Positions 33,726-43,288 are shown, numbered from the stretch's first letter. The stretch: 64,000 nucleotides of DNA from Bradyrhizobium sp. RD5-C2 (GCF_019972155.1 NZ_BOVL01000057.1:107143-171142), one strand, 5' to 3'. A program made the numbers and translations. Notes: generated from the letters alone by a model not told the origin.

Positions 33726-34694
33726 ATGAAATTCGCTGTTATGATTTGCGCCGGCGCGCTGCTGCTCGCGGGCGGCACGGCGGCGCAAGAGGGGAGCAAG
33801 ACCATTTCCAAAACCACGATCAGTTTCGCCACGGCGACGCCGGGTGGCGGCTTTCCGCTCTATGGCAACGCCTTCGCCGAGGTGATGAACGCGGCCGACG
33901 CGACGCTGTCGATCGAGCCGCGCAACACCAAGGGCTCCAACGAGAACATTCCGTTGCTCGAGGCCGGCAGCGTCGATATCGCAACCGTTGCCGGCGAGCC
34001 GTCCTACGAGGCCTTCATGGGCATCGGCCGGCCGAAGGCGACCAGGCTGAAGATCCTCACCGCGATGTATTCGAGCCCGGGCATGTTCGTGGTGCGGGCC
34101 GACAGCCCCTACAAGACGATCCAGGACCTGGTCGGCCAGCCCGTCGCGTTCGGCGCCAAGGGCTCCGGCTTGCCGATCCTGTCGCGCTATATCCTCGACG
34201 GCATCGGGCTGAAGCAGGACGAGGACTTCAAGTCGATCTATCTCGATCGTGCCGGCGATGGCCCTGCGATGGTCGAGGACGGCCGCGCCGCGGCGCTGTG
34301 GGGCGCCGGCATCGGCTGGCCCGGCTTCAGCAAGATGGCCGAGAGCGCGACCGGCGCGCGTTTCATCGCGCCGACCGCGGACGAGATCGCCCGCATCCGC
34401 GCCAAACACACCTTCCTGAAGCCGCTGACGATCCCGGCCGGCAGCTACCCGAAGCAGACCGCCGCGATTTCCTCGGTCGGCTCCTGGAGCTACATCCTGG
34501 TGCGAGAGAGCCTGCCCGACGATGTCGCCTACCGGCTGGCGAAGACGTTGCAGGGCGTCGAGGCTGACTTCTGCAAGAAGCTTGCCCAAGCTTGCGAGAC
34601 CACGGCAGCGAACACCGTCGCCGCCGCGCCCGATATCAACCTGATCCACCCCGGCGTGCTGAAGTATTTCAGGGAGATCGGGGTGGCGAAATGA
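33726..34694 (+). CDS. TAXI-family TRAP-type solute-binding protein
   Basis: A 322-residue periplasmic protein with signal peptide (FAVMICAGALLLAGGTAA). The segment ISFATATPGGGFPLYGNAFAE is the TAXI-family entry motif. NTKGSNENIPLLEAGSVDIA and GAKGSGLPILSRYIL follow in the usual order. TAXI proteins usually serve TRAP-type permeases, but no such gene lies nearby. The ATG at 33726 (MKFAVM) directly precedes the signal peptide. The ligand is unknown. Confidence 0.85.
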   Translation: MKFAVMICAGALLLAGGTAAQEGSKTISKTTISFATATPGGGFPLYGNAFAEVMNAADATLSIEPRNTKGSNENIPLLEAGSVDIATVAGEPSYEAFMGIGRPKATRLKILTAMYSSPGMFVVRADSPYKTIQDLVGQPVAFGAKGSGLPILSRYILDGIGLKQDEDFKSIYLDRAGDGPAMVEDGRAAALWGAGIGWPGFSKMAESATGARFIAPTADEIARIRAKHTFLKPLTIPAGSYPKQTAAISSVGSWSYILVRESLPDDVAYRLAKTLQGVEADFCKKLAQACETTAANTVAAAPDINLIHPGVLKYFREIGVAK

Positions 34695-34730
34695 TCTCTG
34701 CATGGGCGCGTCGTCGCGTCTATGCAGAGG

Positions 34731-34807
34731 TCATTCCGGGGCGCGCGAAGCGCGAACCCGGAAGCTCGAGATTCCGGGTTCGATGCTGACGCATCGCCCC
34801 GGAATGA
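34731..34807. repeat. Palindromic intergenic repeat (REP-like)
   Basis: TCATTCCGGGGCG (34731-34743) is the exact reverse complement of 34795-34807. A second nested pair (AACCCGGAA and TTCCGGGTT) lies within. It sits between two convergent genes and may serve as a bidirectional transcript end. Elements of this kind are common between genes in Bradyrhizobium. Confidence 0.8.
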
Positions 34808-34820
34808 CGACCTTCGGTCG

Positions 34821-36032
34821 TCACTTCTTGATCATCGAACACGCAGGGTCCGGCGGGCCGAACGCGTCCTCGCCCGAGATCTTGGCCAGGATCTTGTAGT
34901 AGTCCCACGGATACTTCGACTCGGCCGGGGTCTTGACCTGCACCAGCCAGAGATCGTGCACCATCAGATTGTCCTCGCGCAGTTTGCCGTTGCGGGCGAA
35001 GAAATCCTCGACCGGCTTCTCGCGCATCTTGGCCGCAACCTTGAGCGGATCGTCGGTGCCGCTGTCCTTGATCGCGTTCAGATAGGCGGTCACGGAGGAA
35101 TAGACGCCGGCCTGCCACATCGTCGGCATCCGGTTCATCTTGGCGAAATAGCGCTTCGACCATTCCCGGGTCTTGTCGTCCATGTCCCAGTAGAACGAGG
35201 TGGTCAGCAACAGGCCCTGCGCGGCCGACAGTCCGATCGAGTGGATGTCGGTGATCAGCGCCAGCAGCGCCGCCATCTGCTGCCCGCCGGCGAAGACTCC
35301 GAACTCGGCGGCGGTCTTGATCTCGTTGGTGTTGTTCGGCGGTCCGCCGGCAATGCCGATGATCTTGGCCTTCGAGGCCTGGGCCTGCAGAATGAAGGAC
35401 GACAGATCGGGCGTCGCAAACGGCGGCCGCACCGCGCCGAGCACCTTGCCGCCGTTCTTGGTCACGATCGCGGAGGCGTCCTTCTCCAGCGAGTGGCCGA
35501 ACGCATAGTCGTCGGTGATGAAGAACCAGCTGTCGCCGCCGCGCTTCACCACCTCCTGGGCGGTGCCGACCGCGAGCGCCCTCGTGTCGAACACCCACTG
35601 CATCGCGTAGGGTGAGCAGAACTTGCCATGGAAATCGGTCGCGCCGGTCGAATGCGTGATGAACAGCTTCTTCTTCTCGTTAGCGATGTTCTGCACCGCC
35701 AGCCCGACCGCCGACACCGGCACGTCCACGATCAGGTCGACCTGATCGACGTCATACCAGCGCCGCGCGATGGTCGCGCCGATGTCCGGCTTGAGCTGGT
35801 GATCGCCGACGATCACAGAGATGGGCTTGCCGAGCACCTTGCCGCCGAAATCGTCGACCGCCATCTGCGCGGCCGTGACCGAGCCCTGTCCGGTCGGCGT
35901 CGAGGCCGGGCCGTTCATGTCGGTCAGTACGCCGATCTTGACGATGTCGTCGGATACCTGTGCCGATACTGCCGAGGAGGCCAGCAGCGCGGCTGCGAGC
36001 GTCCCGAACATGGCTAGTCTGGTGGCGATCAT
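34821..36032 (-). CDS. Leu/Ile/Val-type ABC substrate-binding protein
   Basis: A 403-residue periplasmic protein and the third member of the same binding-protein group as 15851 and 23474. Matching blocks include VKIGVLTDMNGPAS, GDHQLKPDIG, ARRWYDVDQVDLIVD and YPWDYYKILAKI. The signal peptide ends near SAVSAQ. The start at 36032 follows GGAGGGAG; the longer open frame upstream is the antisense of the next gene. There is no permease nearby. The ligand is unknown. Confidence 0.87.
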   Translation of the reverse strand: MIATRLAMFGTLAAALLASSAVSAQVSDDIVKIGVLTDMNGPASTPTGQGSVTAAQMAVDDFGGKVLGKPISVIVGDHQLKPDIGATIARRWYDVDQVDLIVDVPVSAVGLAVQNIANEKKKLFITHSTGATDFHGKFCSPYAMQWVFDTRALAVGTAQEVVKRGGDSWFFITDDYAFGHSLEKDASAIVTKNGGKVLGAVRPPFATPDLSSFILQAQASKAKIIGIAGGPPNNTNEIKTAAEFGVFAGGQQMAALLALITDIHSIGLSAAQGLLLTTSFYWDMDDKTREWSKRYFAKMNRMPTMWQAGVYSSVTAYLNAIKDSGTDDPLKVAAKMREKPVEDFFARNGKLREDNLMVHDLWLVQVKTPAESKYPWDYYKILAKISGEDAFGPPDPACSMIKK

Positions 36033-36215
36033 TCTGTCTCCCTCCTGAATTGGCGCATTGGCCATTTTGTTTGTGCCGGGCCTCCGGGACCCGGTCATAT
36101 TGGTTTCTTTTGCAACTAGTTTGGGGTCCGCGTCAACGCGCCATCGGTCTAATGACGGAGGGTCGGACCGGCCCGAGGCGGTTTCTTTCGGGGTCGATTC
36201 AGTCCATAGCGGGCC

Positions 36216-37337
36216 ATGGTCACCGCCCAGCGCCTTCCGGCTTCGCTCACCCCGCTCGATGCGGCGCTGGCCGCCGTGCTGCGTGACCTCGCACCGGTCC
36301 AGCCGGTCGAGCTCCCGCCGGCCGACGCCTTGCGCTGCGTTGCAGCCGAGATGCCGGCGCTGCGCGCATACCCGTTGCACGATGTCGCCGTCGCCGACGG
36401 ATGGCCGATGCGCGCCAATGATTTGGTCGGCGCGTCGTCCTATGCGCCGCTGCCGCTGGCCGGGCTGCCGGTCTGGGTGGCGGCCGGCGCGGCGATGCCC
36501 GATGGTACCGACTGCGTGGTCGATGCGAATGCCATCGACACATCCGGTCCGCTGCCGCAGGTGCTCGCCGAAGCCATTCCGGGGCAGGGCGTCCGGCGTG
36601 CCGGCAGCGACATTGCCGCCGGGCGTGCCGTGATGCCGGCGGGAGAACCGCTGCTGCCGCGCAGTCTGCTGCTCGCACGCGCGGCCGGACTGGAGCTGTT
36701 GCGCGTCCGGCGGCCTCGGCTTCGCATCGTCAACATCTGCAACGGTCAGCTGACCGCGCAACTGGTCGCCGACATCGCGCGCCTCGCGGGCGCCGAGGTC
36801 GTCTATGCCGAGGCGACGCCCGATGTGACGGAAATTGCAGATGCACTCGAGACCGCCGGCTGCGACCTGATCATCACGATCGGTGGCACCGGCGTTGGTC
36901 ACACCGATGCGGCGGTGAATGCGCTGGCGAGGTGCGGCACGTTGCTCGCGCACGGCATTGCGCTGCAGCCCGGGCGCACCGCAGCGGTCGGCCGGATCGA
37001 TGCGACGCCGGTCGTTGCCTTGCCGGGCGGGCCGGATCAGGCTTTCGCGGCCTGGTGGGCGATTGCGCTTCCCGTGCTCGACCGACTGTCGGGCCGACGG
37101 CCGCGTCAGACATTGGCGCTGCCGCTGGAACGCAAGATCGCCTCCGGCGTCGGTATCGCTGAGGTCGTGCTGCTGACGCGTCAGCAGGGTCCTCAGAAGG
37201 ATTTTTGGACCCCGCTTGCGATCGGCGACCTGTCGCTCGATGCCATTGCGCGTGCCGAAGGGCTGCTGATCGTGCCTGGAGCCGCCGAGGGCTTCGCTGC
37301 AGGCACGGTTGTCGATGCCTATATGTTGCGGGAGTGA
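36216..37337 (+). CDS. MoeA-like molybdopterin-binding protein, divergent
   Basis: A 373-residue member of the MoeA/MogA fold group. The pattern is recognisable but altered: VAVADGWPM replaces the usual VDGFA region, IGGTGVGHTD stands for the GG.S.G.D motif, and LPGGPDQA stands for LPGNP. MoeA inserts molybdenum into adenylated molybdopterin. This copy precedes a second MoeA fused to another domain by 9 bp, so both probably act together, possibly for molybdenum hydroxylases. The altered motifs raise doubt about full activity. The ATG at 36216 is the clear start. Confidence 0.75.
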   Translation: MVTAQRLPASLTPLDAALAAVLRDLAPVQPVELPPADALRCVAAEMPALRAYPLHDVAVADGWPMRANDLVGASSYAPLPLAGLPVWVAAGAAMPDGTDCVVDANAIDTSGPLPQVLAEAIPGQGVRRAGSDIAAGRAVMPAGEPLLPRSLLLARAAGLELLRVRRPRLRIVNICNGQLTAQLVADIARLAGAEVVYAEATPDVTEIADALETAGCDLIITIGGTGVGHTDAAVNALARCGTLLAHGIALQPGRTAAVGRIDATPVVALPGGPDQAFAAWWAIALPVLDRLSGRRPRQTLALPLERKIASGVGIAEVVLLTRQQGPQKDFWTPLAIGDLSLDAIARAEGLLIVPGAAEGFAAGTVVDAYMLRE

Positions 37338-37346
37338 GTTCCCGAG

Positions 37347-39296
37347 ATGACAAATATTTTCACGCCGAAACCCAACTCATCCGTCGAGCAGGACCAGTTC
37401 CTGACCATCCTGTCGCGCGAGGAGGCGATCGCGCGCTTCGAGGCGGCGCTGTTCCCGCGCCAATTGCCATCCGAGACGCGGCTGCTCGCTGACGCGCTCG
37501 GGCGTGCGCTGGCGGAGGACGTGGTGGCGCCGATCGACGTGCCGCCGTTCGATCGCTCCAATGTCGACGGCTTTGCCGTGCGCTCGGCCGATCTCGCAAG
37601 CGCAGGCGAGGGCGCGCCGGTGCACCTCGCGCTGAACGACGAGATCATTTCGTGCGGCACCGCGCCGACCCGGCCTGTGTTCCCGGGCAGCGCGACCGCA
37701 ATCGCGACCGGCGGTCCGGTGCCGCGCGGCACGGATGCGATCGTGATGGTCGAGCACACCCAGCCGGCCGGAAATGGCGCCATCGAGGTCCGCCGCGCAG
37801 CGTCGCCCGGGCAGTTCGTGTCCTATGCCGGCTCCGACATCGCGCGCGGCGCGGCGCTGTTGCGCGCAGGAACGATCATCGGGTCGCGCGAGATCGGCAT
37901 GCTCGCGGCCTGCGGCATCGCCGAGGTCGCGGTGGTGCGGCGTCCGCGTGTTGCGATCCTCTCGACTGGCGACGAACTGGTGCAGCCCGGTGAGACGTTG
38001 CGGCCGGCCGCGATCTACGACACCAATGGTGCGATCGTCACCGCGGCGATTGCCGAGAACGGCGCAGACGCGTCGTTCCTCGGCGCGATCGCTGACAATG
38101 AGGCGATGCTCGAGGCCGCGATGCGCAAGGCGCTGGCGGACAGCGACATGTTGGTGCTGTCGGGCGGCACCTCCAAGGGCGCAGGCGACGTCTCGCACCG
38201 GATCATTGCCCGGCTCGGCAAGCCCGGCATCATCGCGCATGGCGTGGCGCTGAAGCCGGGCAAGCCGCTGTGCCTTGCGGTCTGCGACGGCAAGCCGGTG
38301 GTGATCCTGCCGGGCTTTCCGACCTCGGCGATGTTCACCTTCCACGACATGATCGTGCCGGTGCTGCGGCGGATGGCCGGGCTGCCGCCGCGGTCGGATG
38401 CCAAGGTGGCGGCGAAGGTGCCGGTGCGGATCGCCTCCGAGCTCGGGCGTACCGAGTTCGTGATGGTGTCGCTGGTCGAAGGCGCCGACGGCCTGATCGC
38501 CTATCCCGGCGGCAAGGGCTCGGGCGCGATCACGTCGTTCGCGCAGGCCGACGGCTTCCTGAAGATCGAGGCGCTCGCCGACCAGCTGCCGGCCGGCAGC
38601 GACGCCGAGGTGACGCTGTTCACGCCGCATGTGCGGGTGCCCGATCTCGTGATCGTCGGCAGCCATTGTACCGGACTCGATCTCGTCACCGCGCCGCTGG
38701 CGCATGCGGGCCTTGTGGTGCGTTCGATCGCGGTCGGCAGTCTCGGCGGGCTCGCCGCCGCCAGGCGCGGCGAATGCGATCTCGCTCCGATCCATCTGTT
38801 CGACGACAAGACCGAGACCTACAACACGCCGTATCTGGCCGACGGTCTCGAGCTCGTGCCGGGCTGGCGGCGTATGCAGGGCATCGTGTTCCGCAAAGAC
38901 GACACGCGCTTTGCCGGCTTGAGCGCAGAAGCGGCGGTGCGCGCCGCGCTCGCCGATCCCGCCTGCATCATGGTCAACCGCAACCAGGGTGCCGGCACGC
39001 GCATCCTGATCGACCGCTTGCTGGCAGGCAGCCGGCCCGATGGCTACTGGAACCAGCCGCGCTCGCACAATGCGGTCGCGGCCGCGGTGGCGCAGCATCG
39101 CGCCGACTGGGGCATGACCATCGCACCGGTAGCCCGCGCGTCCGGGCTCGGTTTCATTCCGCTGGCCGAAGAGCATTACGACTTCGCGCTGGTCACAGTG
39201 CGCAAGCAGCGGCCCGCGGTGCAGGCCTTTCTCGACGCGCTGGCATCGGATAGAGGCCGCGCCGCGTTGACTGAGGCGGGGTTCAGGCCGGCGTAG
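37347..39296 (+). CDS. MoeA molybdenum insertase fused to a periplasmic-binding-like (PBP2/LysR-type substrate) domain
   Basis: A 649-residue protein. The N-terminal part (to about 415) is MoeA: PFDRSNVDGFAVRS, ATGGPVPRGTDAIVMVE, STGDELV, SGGTSKGAGD and LPGFPTSA are all present. The C-terminal part (about 430-649) is a PBP2-like domain (VIVGSHCTGLDLVTAPLA, GLAAARRGECDLAPIHLFD, VNRNQGAGTRILID), as in the sensor domains of molybdate or tungstate proteins. Such fusions are known in databases as molybdopterin biosynthesis proteins; the bound ligand may be molybdate or the cofactor. The canonical motifs suggest that this is the active insertase of the pair. Confidence 0.85.
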   Translation: MTNIFTPKPNSSVEQDQFLTILSREEAIARFEAALFPRQLPSETRLLADALGRALAEDVVAPIDVPPFDRSNVDGFAVRSADLASAGEGAPVHLALNDEIISCGTAPTRPVFPGSATAIATGGPVPRGTDAIVMVEHTQPAGNGAIEVRRAASPGQFVSYAGSDIARGAALLRAGTIIGSREIGMLAACGIAEVAVVRRPRVAILSTGDELVQPGETLRPAAIYDTNGAIVTAAIAENGADASFLGAIADNEAMLEAAMRKALADSDMLVLSGGTSKGAGDVSHRIIARLGKPGIIAHGVALKPGKPLCLAVCDGKPVVILPGFPTSAMFTFHDMIVPVLRRMAGLPPRSDAKVAAKVPVRIASELGRTEFVMVSLVEGADGLIAYPGGKGSGAITSFAQADGFLKIEALADQLPAGSDAEVTLFTPHVRVPDLVIVGSHCTGLDLVTAPLAHAGLVVRSIAVGSLGGLAAARRGECDLAPIHLFDDKTETYNTPYLADGLELVPGWRRMQGIVFRKDDTRFAGLSAEAAVRAALADPACIMVNRNQGAGTRILIDRLLAGSRPDGYWNQPRSHNAVAAAVAQHRADWGMTIAPVARASGLGFIPLAEEHYDFALVTVRKQRPAVQAFLDALASDRGRAALTEAGFRPA

Positions 39297-39320
39297 CCGG
39301 TCCGCGCCAGCTCCACCGCT

Positions 39321-39346
39321 GTCGTCCTGGCGAAGGCCAGGACGAC
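39321..39346. repeat. Short palindromic repeat, probable bidirectional terminator
   Basis: GTCGTCCTGG (39321-39330) is the reverse complement of 39337-39346, with a CGAAGG loop. It lies between the stop of the MoeA fusion (39296) and the convergent small gene at 39464. It resembles one arm of the longer element at 55613-55737. Confidence 0.6.
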
Positions 39347-39463
39347 GATGAGGATCGTTCGCAATCCAAGTTGCCCCGCCACGCGATGACAGTTGTGGTG
39401 GGTATGCAGCCCCGCAATTTCGCGACATTAATTGTCGAGCTTTGCTGCGCCCGCGGATCCTGC

Positions 39464-39772
39464 TCAGTGCCGCATGGCCATCTCGACGAACTCCAGCACG
39501 GAGCGCGGGATCTCGTCGTATTCGACGAAACGGCGCCGCAGCTCGTCGGCAATATCGGTTGTGACGTCGCGCGACCATCCTTCGCTGGTATTGAAGGCTA
39601 CGATGCGGACCGGATGGTTGTAGTGGTCATCCAGCAGACGGCGGATCAGCGTCTTCCGGTCGGTGCCTTCATCGGTTTCGCACCAGGCGCGGCCAAGCCG
39701 GCCAAAATCGTTCAGCACCAGATAGGTGTCATGGTCGATTTGGTGCGGCACGATCGAAGGCGAGCGAGGCAT
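39464..39772 (-). CDS. Hypothetical protein, 102 residues
   Basis: I do not recognise this family. The sequence is acidic and balanced, with DTYLVLNDFGRLGRAWCE at the start, RRLLDDHYNHPVRIVAFN in the middle and VTTDIADELRRRFVEY later, so it looks like a folded cytoplasmic protein. The start at 39772 (MPRSPSIVP) follows GGAG by nine bases. It is encoded downstream of the spermidine-synthase fusion on the same strand with 114 bp between, and may be separate. Confidence 0.6.
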   Translation of the reverse strand: MPRSPSIVPHQIDHDTYLVLNDFGRLGRAWCETDEGTDRKTLIRRLLDDHYNHPVRIVAFNTSEGWSRDVTTDIADELRRRFVEYDEIPRSVLEFVEMAMRH

Positions 39773-39886
39773 AGGTGGTGCTCCGGTACGCCACAATATC
39801 GTGTTCCGGGCGCCCGGTGCATTGGAAACTTCGAGGTATATCCGCTGGATAAGTCTCCGACGGCGCTCCGCGAGCAGGTTGCCCGA

Positions 39887-42448
39887 TCACTCGCGCAGCT
39901 TGCGGTCCAGGAAGCCGACATAGGAATTATCCGGATCGAGTTTGACGGCCAGGCGAAGCGCGGCACGGGCGGCGGACTTGTCGCCCTCAGCCGTGGCCTG
40001 GTGCTCATCCAGAATCGCATTGGCCACCGTGCGCGCGGTGTCGAGACGGGCCTCGTCGATGGATTTGTCGGCAAGATAGGTTTCGACGGGCTCGCGGAGG
40101 CGCTTCAGTTCGTCCACGCTGACCGAACTCAGCGGATACCAGTTGTAATATTCGAGCCGCGGCCGATCATCCGTGAGGCTCGGCACATCCCTGACAAAGG
40201 CCGCGAGCTTTTCATCAGCGGCGATGAACGTCGCCAGGAAATCCTCGGGCGAGCGCAGGCCGTTGGCTGTCAGGTCTTCAGCCACGCCCGGCTTCGACAT
40301 GCGCGTGGCGAGCACGCGAGGATCGATTGTCAGCGGTTCATCGGAGGCGATGGCCACGCCTTCCATTCTGGACGGCAACCACAGGGAAACGTGTTTGAAC
40401 TGGCCCATCATGGCCTTGAGGATCATCTTCGGAAGAATGCCGCGGTTGAAGTCCAGCGGCACCCACTGCGCGAGAACGGCGCCGGGGCGCATCTTCTGCT
40501 TTGCCAGCGCATAGAATTCCTCTGTGTAGAGGTTGATGACGCCGGCGTCATGGGGCGGCGGGGGCTCGAGGGTGATGACGTCGAATGTCTCGTTCGTTCC
40601 CAGCAGGAAGTGGCGTCCGTCCGCGACGATCTGATGGACCTTGGGATTTTGATAGAACTGCTTGTTGATCGGCACGAAACGGGGCGCGAATTCGAAAACC
40701 GTCGGGGCCAGATCGACCGCGTCGATGGATTTTAGTTCCTGATGGGTGCTGACCGCACCCACCGTGGTGCCGGTCCCGATGCAAATGACAACAGCCGTTT
40801 CAACCGGGCTCGGGTGCAGCAGAATGGGATAGTGCCCCATCGCGGCCATGTAGCGTCGGCCTTCGGGACGGTTGTTGGCATAGCTCTTCGAATTCACCAC
40901 GAGTTGCTGATAGGTTCCCGCCGCCTTCTCGCGATACTCGACCACTGCAAATGTTGCTTGTTTGGTTTCGCGCAACTCGAGGACATTACCGCCTTCGATC
41001 GCGGTGAGGACCCGTTCCAGATAGTGCGGGGTGAAGAGCAGCAGCGCTACGGCGATGATGCTTGCGGCTACTGCGCCTTGCCGCCACAGGCTGCTTTCCT
41101 TCACAAGACCCGGTTGCGATGCGGTCGTCGCGACAAAGAGCAGGACGTTCAGAACGATCAGGGCGGTGAGCGCCCCCTGGCTGCCCAGATAGGGGATCAG
41201 AAGAAACCCTGCCGACAGGGAGCCCACCACGCCGCCAATCGTGTTCAAGGCGTAGAGCGTGCCGATCCGGCGGCCCAGCGCGCTCATCTGCATCACGGTC
41301 AGTTCGCTGGCCAGGGGAAAGCTGATGCCGATCAGCGTGGTCGGCAGCAACAGCGCAACGGCGCAGATCAGGAAGAATGAGACGTCACCTCCCAGAAGCT
41401 CCTGCGCCGGGACTGGAACGAGGCCTGATACGATGGGAGACAGCACTGCTTCCACTGTGCGCGCCTTGCCGAGGATTCCAATGGTCAGCGTGGCCGCAAC
41501 CGCGATGAGCAGCTGCGTCACGGCGAAGTATCGCAGCAATTGATCCTTGCGCGGTGCGAGCAGCCTCGCGCAGATCAGGGCGCCGATCACCAGCCCAAGC
41601 AGGTAAACGCCGAGCATGCCCGAGAAGGCGTACACACTCGAGGTGCTGACATTGGTCAGGAAGCGGAACCAGACGACTTCATAGGCGATGGACACGAATC
41701 CGGAGCACGCGAAGATCCCGATGAGGATGGACGTCCCGCGATGCCCCGGCCCGGCGGTCTGCATCGGCGCTTCCGCCGCGACCGGCGACAGGGGGCTTGT
41801 GCCGCGCGCGAGGAGCAGGGCCACGCCGCCGACGCAGACATACAGGCCTGCTGCGACCAGGCTCGATCCTGTGATCCCCCAGAGGCCCATCAGGACAAAG
41901 CCGACGGCCAGGGTGCCAATCGCGGCGCCCAGGGTGTTGAACCCGTAGAGCAGGCCGATGCGATTGGCGAGGTCGGTTTGCGTGCGGGTCAGGAATTTCA
42001 CGAGGAAGGGCAGGGTCGCGCCCATCAGCATCGTCGGCAGCGACAGGATGGCGAGCGACAGCGCGACCATGAGCGGCAACCGGAGTGGAGACTCCAGGTC
42101 CAGCATGGGCGACAGCCAGCCCACCCATGTCGACCAGTGCGACAGGAACGCGGTCACCGCCAGGCAGACGACGGCGAGCGCGAGTTCGAGAAACCCGTAG
42201 ATTTTCAGGGGGCGCCTGACGGTGTCGGTGATCCGGCCCCCGACGGCGCTGCCCAGCGAGAGGCCAAAGAAGAAGCTCGCCACCGTGACGCTCACGGAGA
42301 CGGTCGCGCTTCCCAGCACGAATTGCAGTTGCTTGAACCAGAGAACTTGGAGGATCAGGGATGCCGCGCCCGACGCCAGGAAGATAGTGGTGACCAGAAC
42401 CCGGTTCTTCAGGCTTATGGCGTCTCGAACACCATCACGATTGGGCAC
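39887..42448 (-). CDS. Fused multi-helix transporter-like / spermidine-synthase-like protein
   Basis: An 853-residue protein whose first about 520 residues hold some 14 hydrophobic helices in two similar halves. Each half has the pattern GFNTLGAAIGTLAVGF or ALNTIGGVVGSLSAGF. A C-terminal spermidine-synthase-like Rossmann domain follows (ICIGTGTTVGAV, then AVDLAPTVFE for the nucleotide region). The usual second acidic motif is replaced by TLEPPPPHD, so polyamine synthesis is uncertain. The start at 42448 is a GTG after GGGAGG, 14 residues before the first helix; the frame is open to 42625, but that leader is low-complexity. The family is known as fused MFS/spermidine synthase. Confidence 0.8.
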   Translation of the reverse strand: MPNRDGVRDAISLKNRVLVTTIFLASGAASLILQVLWFKQLQFVLGSATVSVSVTVASFFFGLSLGSAVGGRITDTVRRPLKIYGFLELALAVVCLAVTAFLSHWSTWVGWLSPMLDLESPLRLPLMVALSLAILSLPTMLMGATLPFLVKFLTRTQTDLANRIGLLYGFNTLGAAIGTLAVGFVLMGLWGITGSSLVAAGLYVCVGGVALLLARGTSPLSPVAAEAPMQTAGPGHRGTSILIGIFACSGFVSIAYEVVWFRFLTNVSTSSVYAFSGMLGVYLLGLVIGALICARLLAPRKDQLLRYFAVTQLLIAVAATLTIGILGKARTVEAVLSPIVSGLVPVPAQELLGGDVSFFLICAVALLLPTTLIGISFPLASELTVMQMSALGRRIGTLYALNTIGGVVGSLSAGFLLIPYLGSQGALTALIVLNVLLFVATTASQPGLVKESSLWRQGAVAASIIAVALLLFTPHYLERVLTAIEGGNVLELRETKQATFAVVEYREKAAGTYQQLVVNSKSYANNRPEGRRYMAAMGHYPILLHPSPVETAVVICIGTGTTVGAVSTHQELKSIDAVDLAPTVFEFAPRFVPINKQFYQNPKVHQIVADGRHFLLGTNETFDVITLEPPPPHDAGVINLYTEEFYALAKQKMRPGAVLAQWVPLDFNRGILPKMILKAMMGQFKHVSLWLPSRMEGVAIASDEPLTIDPRVLATRMSKPGVAEDLTANGLRSPEDFLATFIAADEKLAAFVRDVPSLTDDRPRLEYYNWYPLSSVSVDELKRLREPVETYLADKSIDEARLDTARTVANAILDEHQATAEGDKSAARAALRLAVKLDPDNSYVGFLDRKLRE

Positions 42449-42704
42449 TGGACAGGCCTCCCATTGATCGGGAGAACTGGTACGGCAAATGCCGTTAATA
42501 TTGCCCTTATGGGGCGGTCTACTGGCGTTTGCGCTGCCGCGGGCGCAGCTGCTCCGGGAGCTTCCCAAGGCGATTCCTAAGGCGACTCCCAAGGCGCTCC
42601 TCCCGGGAGCCTGATCGATCGCCATCCGCCGGCGGGGCTAGCATGACATTGCGTCAAGGCTGATATAAGCAGCATTGGACGTTATATGTCTGCGGAGATT
42701 GCGT

Positions 42705-43232
42705 ATGAAGGTGATAGGCCTCGCGGGCTGGAGCGGAGCCGGCAAGACCACCCTGCTGTCGCGGGTGATCCCCTATCTGCTTGGCCGGGGCTTGCGCGTC
42801 TCCGTGATCAAGCACGCCCATCACGAATTCGATGTCGACGTGCCCGGCAAGGACTCCTGGGTGCACCGGCAGGCCGGCGCGACGGAGGTGCTGGTATCCT
42901 CGACGCGGCGCTGGGCGCTGATGCACGAGCTGCGCGGAGCTCAGGAGCCGCGGCTGCCGGAACTGCTCGCCAAGATGGCGCAGGTCGATCTGGTCGTGGT
43001 TGAGGGATTCAAGCGCGAGCCGGTCAACAAGATCGAGGTTTATCGCGCCGCCAACGGCAAGCCGCTGCTGTTCCCCGACGACCCGCGCGTGGTCGGGATC
43101 GCCAGTGACGTCGCAGTCGAAACCAGGCTGCCGGTCGTGCATCTCGATGACATCGAGGACGTCGCCGAATTGATGCTGCGCTCGGCTATTCCGGTCGACG
43201 ATGTGCTGGCTGCGGCCGCGGCGGAAAGCTGA
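42705..43232 (+). CDS. mobB: Molybdopterin-guanine dinucleotide biosynthesis protein B
   Basis: A 175-residue GTPase-type protein. Walker A GWSGAGKTTLL starts at residue 8. VIKHAHHEFDVDVPGKDSW and VVVEGFKREPVNKIEVYR are the MobB signatures. MobB binds GTP and assists MobA in attaching GMP to molybdopterin. The ATG at 42705 is correct by its fit to the family start. With the two MoeA genes it makes a loose molybdenum-cofactor region. Hydroxylases of the xanthine-dehydrogenase type use the CMP form instead, so MobB itself is not directly tied to the enzyme at 10685. Confidence 0.93.
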   Translation: MKVIGLAGWSGAGKTTLLSRVIPYLLGRGLRVSVIKHAHHEFDVDVPGKDSWVHRQAGATEVLVSSTRRWALMHELRGAQEPRLPELLAKMAQVDLVVVEGFKREPVNKIEVYRAANGKPLLFPDDPRVVGIASDVAVETRLPVVHLDDIEDVAELMLRSAIPVDDVLAAAAAES

Positions 43233-43288
43233 CAAGGCGAGAAAGTGCCGCCGTTGACGATGCATGACGGCTTCGCCATGGTCGAACC

